From the NCBI RefSeq assembly GCF_024166365.1, contig NC_064830.1, forward strand, positions 90,636,968 to 90,700,967: a stretch of DNA of 64,000 nucleotides, read 5' to 3'. This document shows positions 51,499-61,910 of the stretch, one piece after another (the first letter of the stretch is position 1; the number at the start of each line of letters is the position of its first letter). The notes under the pieces were generated by a model, which saw only the letters and a program-made list of their open reading frames with translations, made no database searches and had not been told where the DNA came from. Both the position numbers and the translations under genes were made by a program. The stretch comes from Elephas maximus indicus. Lineage: Eukaryota; Chordata; Mammalia; Proboscidea; Elephantidae.

Positions 51499-54400
51499 GT
51501 AAGTTGGGCCCTGAAAAAAGGGGGACTGGGAGATGATTAGGGTCCAGGTAGAGAGAGAGAAGGAGATACACATTTTAGACTCAAAAATTAGGGGAAGACT
51601 GGTACATAGGGTTAGGGATTTGGAGTTTGTGGAGGGAGGGGATATTAGAGAACCAATTTTATGAGAGTTCAAGATGCCAGAAGAGAAGTTGCCTGTACAA
51701 TCCAGAGATTTAAAAAATAGACAGAACAAGTCTACCTGTGCTCTATCTACAGGGTCCCTTTGTCCACAAATTTTCCTGCACTCTCCCTCATAGGAGCCTC
51801 AGGAGTACTGGTGGGAAAGGATTATCTTTAGAGCTTGGGTGTCACTCTGTGGGAATGGAGAACTGAACACTATGGGGAGGCTAGTGGGTGAAGAGCTGTC
51901 TCTGAACTATCTGAAGGAGAGAAGGGGGTCAGAGGGAGGCCTCAGCATGGGAGTCGAGAAGACAAGGAGACTCTGGATATTGGGCTTGGAGGGGACACTG
52001 GGGATCTGGGGGCCTGGGAGATGGAGCCAGGAGATCCAAGGCTAGAAGAATACTCTTCTCCAGAACTTCTATTTCTGCCCTCCTCAGCCTTACCTTCGTC
52101 TCTCTGCTTCAACTTGGACACGGACAAGCCAAAAGTCTTCCACATGGACAGTGCTGGGTTTGGACACAGTGTGGTCCAGTATGATGACTCCTGGTGAGGA
52201 CTGGCAGTGACTGACCTCTGGCTTTCACAAGCTCCTCTGCCTGCCCAGGGGTTCTTTCCTTCCCCATCTGCCTCACCTCATTTGCAAACTTTCTTCTCTG
52301 TCTGATGTGGCAACTCCCCCAAGGTTATGAGTATTTGGACAGAAAATAGGAGCTGTCTTGCCATCGCAATAATCATACTTCACATTTATTGAACCCTTAC
52401 TAAGGGCCAGGCATTGTGCCAAGCATGTTATATGTAGACACTGCTTTAATTCTCATATCAACACTTTGAGGTAGGAATCATTCATCCAAAAAATACCTGT
52501 TGAGTGCCTACATGTGCCAGACACTGTATCAGGAGCTGAGCATAGAGCAAAAAATAAAAATCACAATTTTCTCCCCATGTGGAGCTTCAATTGTTATTTT
52601 CAGAGATATGAAGTAAACTTGCCAAGTGGCAGTCTGGCTCCAGACTCCACACTCTTAAATGAGATGTTCCACATCTCCCCACAGGGTGGTGGTTGGAGCC
52701 CCCCAAGAGATAAAGGTTGCCAACCAAACAGGTGGTCTCTACCAATGTGCCTACAGCATGGACAAGTGTGAGCCCCTTCCCCTGCCGGGTGAGTCACTGT
52801 CCCTTTCTGGGTCCAGGTCTGGGGGCCTACGGGAGGCCAGGGGTCCAGCTTCCCAGCTTCATCTCTGTCTGCAGACACTTCATCCTCAGACAGGTCTGGT
52901 GATCCCATCAAGTGTTCCCTGCCCATCGCACCTCTACACCACCACAACTCTGCCAATACCTGGGAACTCCCTTGGCTGTTCAGACCACCTTGTCTTTCAC
53001 AGCTGAGGTGACTCTAGTTCTCTCTGTGCTCCTGAGGGTGACCATGTACATATCTGTCCTGTTAGTCCCCCCAGAGTTTGTGAACATGTCCCTGGGCCTG
53101 TCCTTGGCAGCCACCACCAACCCCGCTCAGCTGTTGGTGAGTTGCTTTGGTCACAAGAGGGTCTTGAGGGGAAGAGTGGGGATTTGGAGCTGCTGAGGCA
53201 GGGGCTCTTGGGGAAGGTGGATGCATTGGAATGGGAAGGAAGCAGGGACAGTCTCTCCTACTGGTCCTTTCTTTCCCCAGGCCTGTGGCCCCACTGTGTA
53301 CCATGTGTGCAAGGGAAACATATATTTGACTGGGTTCTGCTTCCTGCTAACCTCCCCCTCCCAGCATGTCCAGAGGCTCCCGGCAGCCCTGCAGGGTGAG
53401 TATTCTTGGCCTTTGTGTCCTGTGAGGAGCCTGCACATATCCAAATGAGAGTGTGGTGGGGCCAGAGACACTCTTGCCAGAGTGGATAAGAAAGGAGGTA
53501 TTTGGGAAAAACTATTTACTGGATGATGTAGTGAGTGGTTCCAAACAAGGGCTGGTGAGCCACTGCTTGCTTTCACACCCTGTTCCTTACCATCTCTCTG
53601 TGAGACCTCTCCTGTGATCTTATGCCCTCTGAGCCTTAGTCTCTTTGTCTGTCAGATGGGGATGATAATGAGTAATAATGCACCCAACACTGTGAGAGTA
53701 ACATAAGATGATCCATGGCCAGGGTTCAGCACGGTGCTTGGCAGGCAGTGAGGGTTCAATAAATGCCAGCTGCTAGTATTTTTAGAGAGAAGGGGGATTT
53801 TCTTTTTGACCATGTGCAGCAAGCTGAGAAAGAGAGGGGAGGACTCAAGGCAGTTTGTACAGTGTGTATGTGTGCACGCATGTGTGCTGGTGTAGGTTGA
53901 AGCATAGGGCCTGGCTTCCTTGATGGGTCCCTGGGGGGCAAGATGGAACAGTGAGCTTTTTAGACCCAATCTATGGCCAACTGAGGCCCCTGGGGAGACT
54001 GACAATTGATCACTGAACAGGGTGCCCCTGTCAACACATCCTAGGACCAGACTTCACCCCACAGGTCCTCGTTCCCAGCAGAACACCCAGAACATCTACT
54101 TTTGGTGGTGTGAGGACTCCAGGGAAAAAAGGGGAAGCTGGGAGTAGGAATGAAACAGGGCGTCCTCTTAGTGAGCTGTAAGAGCTTCTCTTCTGAGGAG
54201 AGATACTGCTTTCATCCAGGAAGGGAGTTGTTGTTAGGTACTGCGGAGTCAGCTCCCATTCACAGCAAACCTATGAACAACAGAACAAAACCCTGCTGAG
54301 TCCTGTGTTATCCTCACAATTGTTGCTATGCTTGAGCCCATCGTTTCAGTCACTTCCTCAATCTATCTTGTTGAGGGTCTTCCTCTTTTTCACTGACCCC

Positions 54401-57400
54401 CACTTTACCAAGGACAATATCCTTGTCCAGGGACTGGTCCCTCCTGATAACATGTCCAAAGTACATGAGACAAAATCTCGCCATCCTCACTTCCAAGGAG
54501 CATTCTGGCTGTACTTCCAAGACAGATTGGTTTGTTCTTCTGGCTGTTCAATATTCTTCACCAACACTATAATTCAAATGCATCAATTCTTCTTTGGTCT
54601 TCCAACACTTTAAAGAGGTCTTTTGCAGCAGATTTGCCCACTGCAATACATCGTTTGATTTCTTGCCTGCTGCTTCCATAGGCATTGATTGTGGATCCAA
54701 GTAAAACGAAATCCTTGACAACTTCAATATTTTCTCCATTTATCATGACATTGCTTATTGGTCCAGTTGGGAGGATTTTGTTTTCTTTCTTTTTTCCATT
54801 AAAAATTATTTTATTCAAACTATATTTTCCAAAAAAGAGGGTCCTGTGTTAGTCATCTTTGAAAGTTTTCATACCATTTCAGAACCACATTTGCTGGAAT
54901 GAGTATTTCAGATGGACTATGTGTCATCTGGGCCTGAAAGACTGTAAATGACAAAGTAAAATAGTAAAAATCGTCCAACCTCTTTTATGTGAACCGAGTG
55001 AATGAATCAGCTGAGGATACAGCAGCATTTCCTACAAGAGTCTGCTGAGCAAGTAAAAAACAAATTTATCCTCTGCCACTTGCTGTTCAGCTGTTTGCAT
55101 CAGCCTCCAGCCACCAAGCAGCCAAACATGGTGACAGCAGCTACCCTGAGCAGGCAGGTACCCAAAGCTGGATTTTCATTTTCTTTATGTTGAGGTGTAA
55201 TCCATACTGAAGCCTGTAGTCTTTGATCATGAGTAAGCACTTCAAGTCTTCCTCACTTTCAGCAAGGAAGGTTGTGTCGTCTGCATGGTGCAGGTTGTTA
55301 ATGAGTCTTCCTCCAATCCGGACGCCCCGTTCTTCTTCATATAGTCCTGCTTCTTGGATTATTAGCGCAGCATTCAAATTGAATAAGTACGGTGAAAATA
55401 TACAGTCCTGACACACACCTTTCATGATTTTAAACCACACAGTATCCCCTTGTTCTGTTTGAATGACTGCCTCTTGGTCTGTGTACAGGTTCCTGATGAA
55501 CACAAATAGGTGTTCTTGAATTCCCATTTTTGGCCATGTTGTCCATAATTTGTTATGATCCACACGGTCGAATGCCTTTGGATAGGCAATGAAACATGGG
55601 TAAACATCTTCCTGGCATTCTCTGCTTTCAGCCAGGATTCCCCTAACATCAGCAATGGTATCCCTCATCCCTTCTCCTCTTCTGAATCCGGCTTGAATTT
55701 CCAGCAGTTTCCTGTCAATGTACTGCTGAAATTGCTTTTGAATTACCTTCAGCAAAATTTTACTTGTGTGTGGTATTAATGAAATCTTTCAATAATTTCC
55801 ACATTGTGTTGGATCACCTTTCTTTGGAATGGGCATGAATATGGATCTCTTCCAGTCGGTTGGTGAGGTAGCTGTCTTCCAAATGTCTTGGCATAGACAA
55901 GTGAGCACTTTCAGGCCTGCATCCATTTGTTGAAACACCTCAGTTGGTATTCTGTCAATTCCTCGAGCCTTGTTTTTTGCCAATGCCTTCAATGCAGCTT
56001 GGACTTCTTCTTTCAGTACCGTTGGTTCTTGATCATATGCTACCTCTTGAAATGGTTGAAAGTTGACCAATTCTTTTTGGTACAGTGACTCTGTGAAGGA
56101 GTATGAGCTTGCATATAAGCTGGGAACAGAAGAGGGTCAGCATGTGGATGTTGCCAGAAGGGGCATTAAAAGTATTTAACAAAAGTACAGTTCAGCACTG
56201 ACCAATGAGGACAGACACTGGCCTGGGCCCTGAGCAGGGTTCTTTCATTGAGGGATGGGGACATTGTGAGAAGAGGTGAGGTAGATGTCAAGGGGAGAGG
56301 GTGAGGGTACCAAAATGGAAGGAGAAAGTATTAAGCTTTTTACCATCAAGACTGGAAGAATTTTCACTTTTTAACGAACCAGGCTGCTCCACAGGTGTGA
56401 GCAGGTGAATGACAGTTGTAGTCTGTATAAGAGACTTTGGGAGACTGAAGGTCTCTATTCTAGGCAAGGGGAGTAGGAAGCCTTGCCTCCTCACAAGGAG
56501 AGGACCCAGGGTGCAGGGCCAGACTGGGGTGGGGGGTTTGTGTTGAGGGAATGGGTTCTTGTGGCCAGGAGGCTGAGATCCTGGGCTCTGAGGAGTGTCC
56601 CTTGGAGAGTCACTCCTGCCTCCTTCCACAGAGTGCCCAAGGCACGAACAGGACATCTTGTTCCTGATTGATGGCTCAGGCAGCATCACCCCAGATGATT
56701 TTGAGAGAATGATGAACTTCGTGAAGGCTGTGATGAGCCAGTTCCAGAGACCCAGTACCCAGGTGTGCCCTCAGGGGAGGGAAGGCAAGTTTGCAGAGCA
56801 TTGCTGTGAGGAGCATTACTGAGAGGAGGGGCATTGCTGGAAGGGCTTTGTTGGGAGAATCATTGGGGGTTCTAGTGAAGAGCCTCTGCTCCCACCCATA
56901 CTACCATATGGCTTTTACAGTTCTCCCTGATGCAGTTTGCCAACAGTTTCAACATACATTTTACTTTCCACAACTTCGCACACAGCTCCGACCCACAAGC
57001 CTTGTTGAATGGTGTGAAACAGCTGAAAGGGTTGACTTACACAGCCTCAGCCATCCAAATAGCCACGTGAGTTCTGCCTTCTCTAGGCGCTTCCCCAAAG
57101 CATGTGAATCTACTTTTCGACCTCATCTGTCTCTATGAGAAAGAGACAGCGGGGACTGAAATTCAGCCTCGTCTCTTCTCACCAAACTGAGTGCCTCTAA
57201 GTGGGATCGCGGCCTCCCAGAAGAAGGGGCACCTCCTTCTAGTTATTACAAGGGCACCTGAGGCTAGCAGTAGTTCTGTTCACAGGCCTCTGGACCTTCT
57301 TCTTCCCTGACAGAAATGTTATGTTCAGTCCCCAAAAAGGGGCCCGTGAGAATGCCACCAAGATCCTCATAATCATTACTGATGGGCAGAAAGAAGGTGA

Positions 57401-59367
57401 CTACCTGGACTATAAGCATGTCATCCCTAGGGCTGAGGCAGCAGGCATTATTCGCTACGCCATTGGGGTAGGAATTGGGGATGCCCTCTCACCACTTCCT
57501 CCCGTTGCTTCCTCTCTAAGCAACTTCCCTTTCAAGGACAGAAATCCCAGCTCTCTCCTCTCCTACTGCCTTCAGGATAAAACCTCTGTCCCAGCTCTCG
57601 GACTCACAATGCTTTTGCCTAAATTTCTTGATCCTGCCTGTTTCTTTTTTTTTTCTCATCTGTATACTGGGTGGCATAATATCGTCCTTGCAGGGTTATT
57701 GGAGGGTGTCAGTGCCCAGCATGGAGTAGGCATATTACATTTATTATTATTTATAATTGTTGGCCTTTGCTGGGGACAGGTAGGATCGGCTTTTCAAAAG
57801 CCACAATCCAAGAAAGAATTAAAAGTCATTGCATCGAAGCCCTCCCAGGAATATATATTTCAAGTGGAGAACTTTGATGCTTTGAGAGACATTCAAAACC
57901 AACTGAAGGAGAAGATCTTTGCCATTGAGGGTAAGTCAGAGATGGAGCTACTTGCTTTGGAAACCCTCACCCATAAATGCTTGCCTTCCTTTAACTTAGA
58001 CCCCAATGTCATAGGCACTAACCCCTCCCTGTAGGTTTTAAAGTCCAGCATTAGGTCCTTCCAAAGCTGAGGTGTTCATCTTGGGCCCTTCAAGGCCCAT
58101 CTTTCCCCCCGGGGCCCAAGTATCCTGCCTTCCCCTAGGTACGCAGTCCACAAGTACTACTTCCTTTGAATTTGAGATGTCCCAGGAGGGCTTCAGTGCT
58201 GTGTTCACACCTGTGAGTTGGGCCTCTTTCAGGCCAATCATGGGGTATAAGGGAAATGAGGAAGGAGGGAGGAAGAAGGCAAGGGTGAGTGTCTGAATGA
58301 ATCCAGGGCAGGCATTTTGGGGTGGAATGGGCTCTATTTATCCTCCCAGTCTGCTCAGCCCTGGAATCCTTTCCTCCCAGGATGGACCAGTTCTGGGGGC
58401 TGTAGGGAGCTTCAGCTGGTCTGGAGGTGCCTTCCTGTACCACCCAAATATGAGCCGCACCTTTATCAACATGTCTCAGGAGAATGTGAGCATGAGTGAC
58501 TCTTATCTGGGTGAGAAAAGGCTGGAGCTAGGGGAAGGGGAACAGTATGGGAAGGTGAGCTGCCTGGGAAGGGCAGAAACCCCAGAGGAAGGGAGGACAA
58601 GCAAAGTCCTGGACCTCTCAGGTTACTCCGCTGAGTTGGCCATTTGGAAGGGGGTACAGAGCCTGGTCCTGGGTGCCCCCCGCCACCAGCACATGGGAAA
58701 GGTTGTCATCTTCATCCAGAAGTTGATGCGATGGATACTGAAGGCCGAAGTCACAGGGACCCAGGTTATGTATGAGGGAAGCTGGGATGGGATGTGAGGG
58801 TGGGCAGGGGGATTTGGAGCTTATGGTGGGAAGATTTTGGTGCCTGGGGAGTGGCAGGACCTGGCCGAGAAGGAGGTGTCTGTCGGATGGGCAGACAGGG
58901 TGACTTCAGGCTCTGCCCTCCAGATCGGCTCCTACTTTGGGGCCTCCCTTTGCTCCGTGGATGTGGACAGAGGCGGCAGCACTGACCTGGTCCTCATTGG
59001 GGCCCCTCATTACTACCAGCAGACCCGGGGGGGCCAGGTGTCTGTTTGCCCCTTGCCCCAAGGGGTAAGTGATTGATGGGGCCTGGGCTGGGTGGGTCCC
59101 AGGTTAGAGGTGCAGAGGTTGCCCCACTTGGGGCCTGACACTGATTTTTTTCAGCAGCAGGCCAAGTGGCAGTGTCAGGCTGTTCTCCGCGGGGAGCAGG
59201 GCCATCCTTGGGGCCGCTTTGGGGCAGCCCTGACAGTGCTAGGGGATGTGAATGGAGACAAGCTGACAGATGTGGCCATTGGAGCGCCGGGGGAGCAGGA
59301 GAACCGGGGTGCTGTCTATGTATTTCATGGAGCATCAGGAGTGGGCATCAGCCCCTCCTATAGCCAG
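51468..59367 (+). CDS. ITGAX: ITGAX (CD11c, integrin alpha-X), 5' part: exons 1-14, spliced
   Basis: Integrin alpha-X pairs with beta2 to form p150,95/complement receptor 4 on dendritic cells, macrophages and other myeloid cells; it binds iC3b and fibrinogen. Fourteen exons join to 1710 nt (570 codons) in one frame: signal peptide (about residues 1-18, before FNLDTDK), propeller blades 1-2, an inserted I domain (about 145-335) with MIDAS residues Asp156-Gly-Ser158-Gly-Ser160, Thr225 and Asp258, then FG-GAP blades with Ca loops DVDRGGSTD and DVNGDKLTD. Position after ITGAM, and phrases such as '[11 protein letters not shown]'-like [11 protein letters not shown], 'ECPRHEQDI' and '[14 protein letters not shown]', favour ITGAX over ITGAD. 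The remaining exons lie beyond the window. All exon lengths from exon 9 match ITGAM except exon 14. Confidence 0.93.
51499..52087. other. ITGAX intron 1
   Basis: Purine-rich intron. No repeat or exon recognised. Confidence 0.5.
52088..52193 (+). CDS. ITGAX: ITGAX exon 2
   Basis: Completes the signal peptide (LPSSLC) and begins the mature chain [20 protein letters not shown]; donor gtgagg splits Trp. Confidence 0.94.
52194..52684. other. ITGAX intron 2
   Basis: Contains a MIR core piece in minus orientation (about 52370-52470: 'ttgaacccttactaagggcc'). Nothing else. Confidence 0.55.
52685..52788 (+). CDS. ITGAX: ITGAX exon 3
   Basis: First propeller blade, [20 protein letters not shown] onward to CEPLPLP. 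The donor is gtgagt after one extra G, which completes Val with the next exon. Confidence 0.94.
53066..53136 (+). CDS. ITGAX: ITGAX exon 4
   Basis: Encodes [20 protein letters not shown] and QLL; acceptor gttag has a short pyrimidine tract. Confidence 0.93.
53281..53395 (+). CDS. ITGAX: ITGAX exon 5
   Basis: Encodes [20 protein letters not shown] to PAALQ. The following intron (3.2 kb) contains an RTE LINE and a retrocopy. Confidence 0.94.
53396..54227. other. ITGAX intron 5, first part
   Basis: MIR/L2-like end at about 53630-53770 ('gtgcttggcaggcagtgagg'); the rest is unassigned. Confidence 0.45.
54228..56095 (-). mobile_element. RTE (BovB-like) LINE, 5' truncated, split by a retrocopy
   Basis: Minus-strand element whose reverse transcriptase part (55755-55141) reads '[20 protein letters not shown]', '[15 protein letters not shown]' and '[15 protein letters not shown]', and is joined downstream by the same 3' end as at 42651. 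It ends near 56095 within the RT region; the endonuclease part is missing. A HIKESHI retrocopy sits inside at 54790-55170. Several frameshifts and stops are present. Confidence 0.92.
54790..55170 (-). pseudogene. HIKESHI: HIKESHI (C11orf73) processed pseudogene, internally deleted
   Basis: HIKESHI carries Hsp70 into the nucleus after heat shock. On the minus strand, from ATG (55129-55127), the text reads MFGCLVAGG, then in a shifted frame [14 protein letters not shown], then jumps to a late part ([13 protein letters not shown] ... [20 protein letters not shown]) and ends DPLFWKI before TAG (54822-54820). About half of the protein is missing in the middle. In-frame stops and a frameshift are present. 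AATAAA (complement of 54810-54815) and an A-rich end follow. Flanks gattttgttttcttt (54774-54788) and gattttcattttcttt (55171-55186), inside RTE sequence, are the target duplication. Confidence 0.9.
56096..56631. other. ITGAX intron 5, last part
   Basis: No repeat or exon recognised up to the acceptor of exon 6. Confidence 0.45.
56632..56762 (+). CDS. ITGAX: ITGAX exon 6 (I domain, MIDAS DGSGS)
   Basis: Encodes [20 protein letters not shown], then the first I-domain helix to RPSTQ. DxSxS supplies three metal ligands of the MIDAS. Confidence 0.96.
56921..57066 (+). CDS. ITGAX: ITGAX exon 7 (I domain, MIDAS Thr)
   Basis: Encodes [20 protein letters not shown] and the loop [10 protein letters not shown], whose first Thr (about residue 225) is the MIDAS threonine. 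Confidence 0.95.
57314..57467 (+). CDS. ITGAX: ITGAX exon 8 (I domain, MIDAS Asp)
   Basis: Encodes [20 protein letters not shown], then ITDGQ with the fourth MIDAS ligand Asp, up to IIRYAIG. The donor gtagga follows GGG. Confidence 0.95.
57780..57930 (+). CDS. ITGAX: ITGAX exon 9 (end of I domain)
   Basis: Encodes [20 protein letters not shown] to KIFAIEG; 151 nt, the same as ITGAM exon 9. Confidence 0.95.
58139..58212 (+). CDS. ITGAX: ITGAX exon 10
   Basis: Encodes [20 protein letters not shown] and VFTP; 74 nt. Confidence 0.95.
58381..58510 (+). CDS. ITGAX: ITGAX exon 11
   Basis: Encodes [20 protein letters not shown] to SDSYLG, a propeller blade shared by ITGAX and ITGAD. Confidence 0.95.
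58622..58764 (+). CDS. ITGAX: ITGAX exon 12
   Basis: Encodes [20 protein letters not shown] to EVTGTQ; donor gttatg is non-optimal. 143 nt as in ITGAM. Confidence 0.93.
58924..59064 (+). CDS. ITGAX: ITGAX exon 13
   Basis: Encodes [20 protein letters not shown] and PLPQG at the end; Ca-binding loop present. About 89% identical to ITGAM exon 13 by eye. Confidence 0.95.
59155..59367 (+). CDS. ITGAX: ITGAX exon 14
   Basis: Encodes [20 protein letters not shown] to SPSYSQ with Ca loop DVNGDKLTD. The acceptor is a cagcagcag tandem; the first AG is chosen because it gives 71 codons, as I recall for the human exon. The donor gtgagt opens an intron that runs to the window end. Confidence 0.93.
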
Positions 59368-59999
59368 GTGAGTCCTGGTCACGGTTCTTGTTACTATAAC
59401 CGTTTTCTCCTTGCTTCTCCGTCCTTCCAAATTGCCACCTGGAAAATCCTCCTCTTCTACCTCATCTGACTTCTCTTGCCAAGCAATGGGCACCTAAAAG
59501 GCAACAGGAAAAATCTTCGACGTGATAAATTGACATTGACTCGTACATATCCTACTTTTATGGGGACTTGATACTTGAATGTGTTCTCCACCAGGCCTTT
59601 TAATCTCTCCAGCAGCTTTATAAGTTGCATAGGCCAGGCATTAGCAAAACCCATTTTACAGATGAAATATGAGATATGGAGAAGAAAAGTGACTTGACTT
59701 GTCCAGGGTTATATAGCCAATCAGGAACTGTGATGACTCCTAACTCAGTGCTTGGTCTCTTGGTGGCTCCCTGTTATCCACCAGTTTAGGTCTGGCTGCC
59801 TCAGTCTGCCTGTCCCCTCACTCATTCATCCTCCCAGATGCTACATTACTTTATTCCCTTCCTGCCATCAGCAATCCTATCATGTGCCCATCTAGGCAGG
59901 ACCCTCCCACCAAATGGGCAGGGTTCTTCAAACAGGGAGGACTACTTCCCTTGGCAAAAGTCAAGGAAGCCCTGATGATTGAAAAATAAGCAGAGGACC
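59368..59999. other. ITGAX intron 14, first part
   Basis: A MIR-like piece near 59600-59740 (minus). No exon seen from here to the end of the window. Confidence 0.5.
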
Positions 60000-60500
60000 A
60001 TCACTGAGGATCAAATTGTCTATAGAAGAACCCTGATCAAAAGGGGGAAAATGTGGAAGAGAATTTGAAATTCTAATGGAGTCCAGACTTTCTGGAGCCA
60101 TTGAGGCTAGACGAATCCCTGAAACTATTGCCCTGAGAAAATCTTTAAACTTAAACCTAAAACCAAAGCTATCCCCGGAAGTTTTCTTTAAACCAAACAG
60201 TAGTTTAGCTTAATTAATCAAGAATGTCTGCCTTTAGCATTATGCTCTTTTAAGAACTACCCCTACGGGATCAAAATGATTCTTTCCTACCTGAAAGAAT
60301 AGATAGGAAACTTAGGGGGAAATGAGTTTATATTAATGAGGGAGAAACAATTCAGAAAAGGAGGGTGAGAAATGTTGCACAACTTGAAGAATGTAATCAA
60401 CGTCACTGAATTGTAATGTAGAAGGTATTGAATTGGTGTATATGTTCTGCTGTGTATATTCTCAACAACGACAAAGAATAAAACAAATTATTTAAAAGAA
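60000..60500 (+). repeat. Unidentified repeat family, copy 3
   Basis: Reverse-complement match to the repeats at 39352 and 40184: 'ggagtccagactttctggag', 'tgaaactattgccctgag' and 'tgtatattctcaacaacgac', ending in AATAAAAC and an A-rich tail. Confidence 0.75.
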
Positions 60501-60797
60501 TAAGGCAAAGATCAGAATATTTTTAAAGAAGATATACAAATGGCTAATAAGCACATGAAAAGATGCTCAAAATCATTAGTTATCAAGAAATGCAAATCAA
60601 AACCACAGTGGGCTACCACTCACACCCACTAGGATGGCTATAACAAATAAATAAATAAAAAGATAGATAATAATAAGTGTTAGTGTGAATGCGGAGGAAA
60701 CCAAACATTCACACATTGCTAGTGGGAACGTAAAATTGTGCAGCCACTTTAGAAAACAGCCTGGCAGTTTCTCAAAAAATTATCCATAAAGTAACCA

Positions 60798-60968
60798 TAA
60801 AAAAACAAAACCAACCTCACTGTCGTGGTGTCAATTCCGACTCATAGCGACCCTATAGGACAGAGTAGAATTGCCCCATAGGGTTTCCAAGGAGTGCCTG
60901 GCGGATTTGAACTGCCAACCTCTTGGTTAAGAGCCATAGCACTTAACCACTACACCACCAGGGTTTCC
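60798..60968 (-). repeat. AfroSINE-type SINE with target duplication
   Basis: Near-consensus minus copy, flanked by aaagtaacca at 60788-60797 and 60969-60978. Confidence 0.94.
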
Positions 60969-61346
60969 AAAGTAACCACATGACCCATTAATTCCACTCT
61001 TAGATATGTGTCCAACAGGAATGAAAACATGTCTCCTCACACAAAGTTGCCCATAGATGTTCATAGCAGCATTATTCATAATAGCCAAAATGTGGAAACA
61101 ACCCAAATGTCCATCAACTGATGAACTGATGAACGAATAAATAAAATGTGGTATATCCATACATAAAAAGGAATGACATACTGCTACGTGCTATAACATG
61201 GATGAATCTTGAAAACACTGAGCTAAGTGGAAGAAGCCAGTCACAAAAGACTACATATGCCAATCACAAAAGACTGCATATTGTATGGCTCCACTTCTAT
61301 GAAATGACTAGAACAGGCAAATCTGTAGAGATAGAAAATAGATGAG

Positions 61347-61492
61347 TGCTTGCGCAGTGGTTAAGAGATACTGCTGCTAACCAAAAGGTCAGCAGTTTGA
61401 ATCCACCGGCTGCTCCTTGGAAGCCCTATGTGGCAGTTCTACTCTGTCTTACAGGGTTGTTATGAGTCGGGACCCACTAGATATCAAAGGGT
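61347..61492 (+). repeat. AfroSINE-type SINE
   Basis: 'cttgcgcagtggttaagag' head, B-box-like cagtttgaatcc, tail ending 'gggacccactagatatcaaa'. Confidence 0.88.
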
Positions 61493-61724
61493 TAAAACTG
61501 AGGGGAGGGGGAAATGCAGGGAATAAAGAGTGACTGCTAAAGGTTATGGAGTTTCTTTTGGGGTGATGGAAATGTTCTAAAATTGATTGTGGTTATAGTT
61601 CACAACTGTATGAGCATATTAAAAACCACTGGGTTGTATATTTTAAAAGGGTGTATTGTATGGTGCGTGAATACCACTTGAAACTTAGCAAAAAAAAAGT
61701 CAGGGAAGCTGACAGGAAGTTCTG

Positions 61725-61890
61725 TCAATTACTGGCTGTGTGATCTTGGTCAGGTTACCTCTCTAGGCCTCAGTTTTCTCATCTCTAAATTGATGATGAT
61801 AATAGAATCACTGGGCTACTGCTGTAAGGATTAAATGAGTTACTACTTAGAACAGTGCCTGGCACGTACTAGTAGTACAATCTATTATTA
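61725..61890 (+). repeat. MIR
   Basis: 'gctgtgtgatcttggtcagg', 'cctcagttttctcatctc' and 'cagtgcctggcacgtact' are MIR sequence. Confidence 0.85.
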
Positions 61891-61910
61891 CTATTATTTT
61901 TACCACAGGC

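Larger units (their letters stand above)
60500..61690 (+). mobile_element. Old L1 3' end, split by two SINEs
   Basis: 'gctaataagcacatgaaaag', 'catagcagcattattcataa' and 'gttgtatattttaaaagggt' are plus-strand ancient L1 ORF2 end and 3' UTR text. Confidence 0.75.

Noticed and set aside
57321-58034. 237-codon frame over ITGAX exons 8 and 9
   Set aside because: The intron between happens to be open; donor gtagga and acceptor gacag, and the family alignment, show two exons.
51468-59367. Assignment of the second gene to ITGAD
   Set aside because: Exons 11-14 alone would fit either, but the N-terminal and I-domain text and the position next to ITGAM fit ITGAX better.
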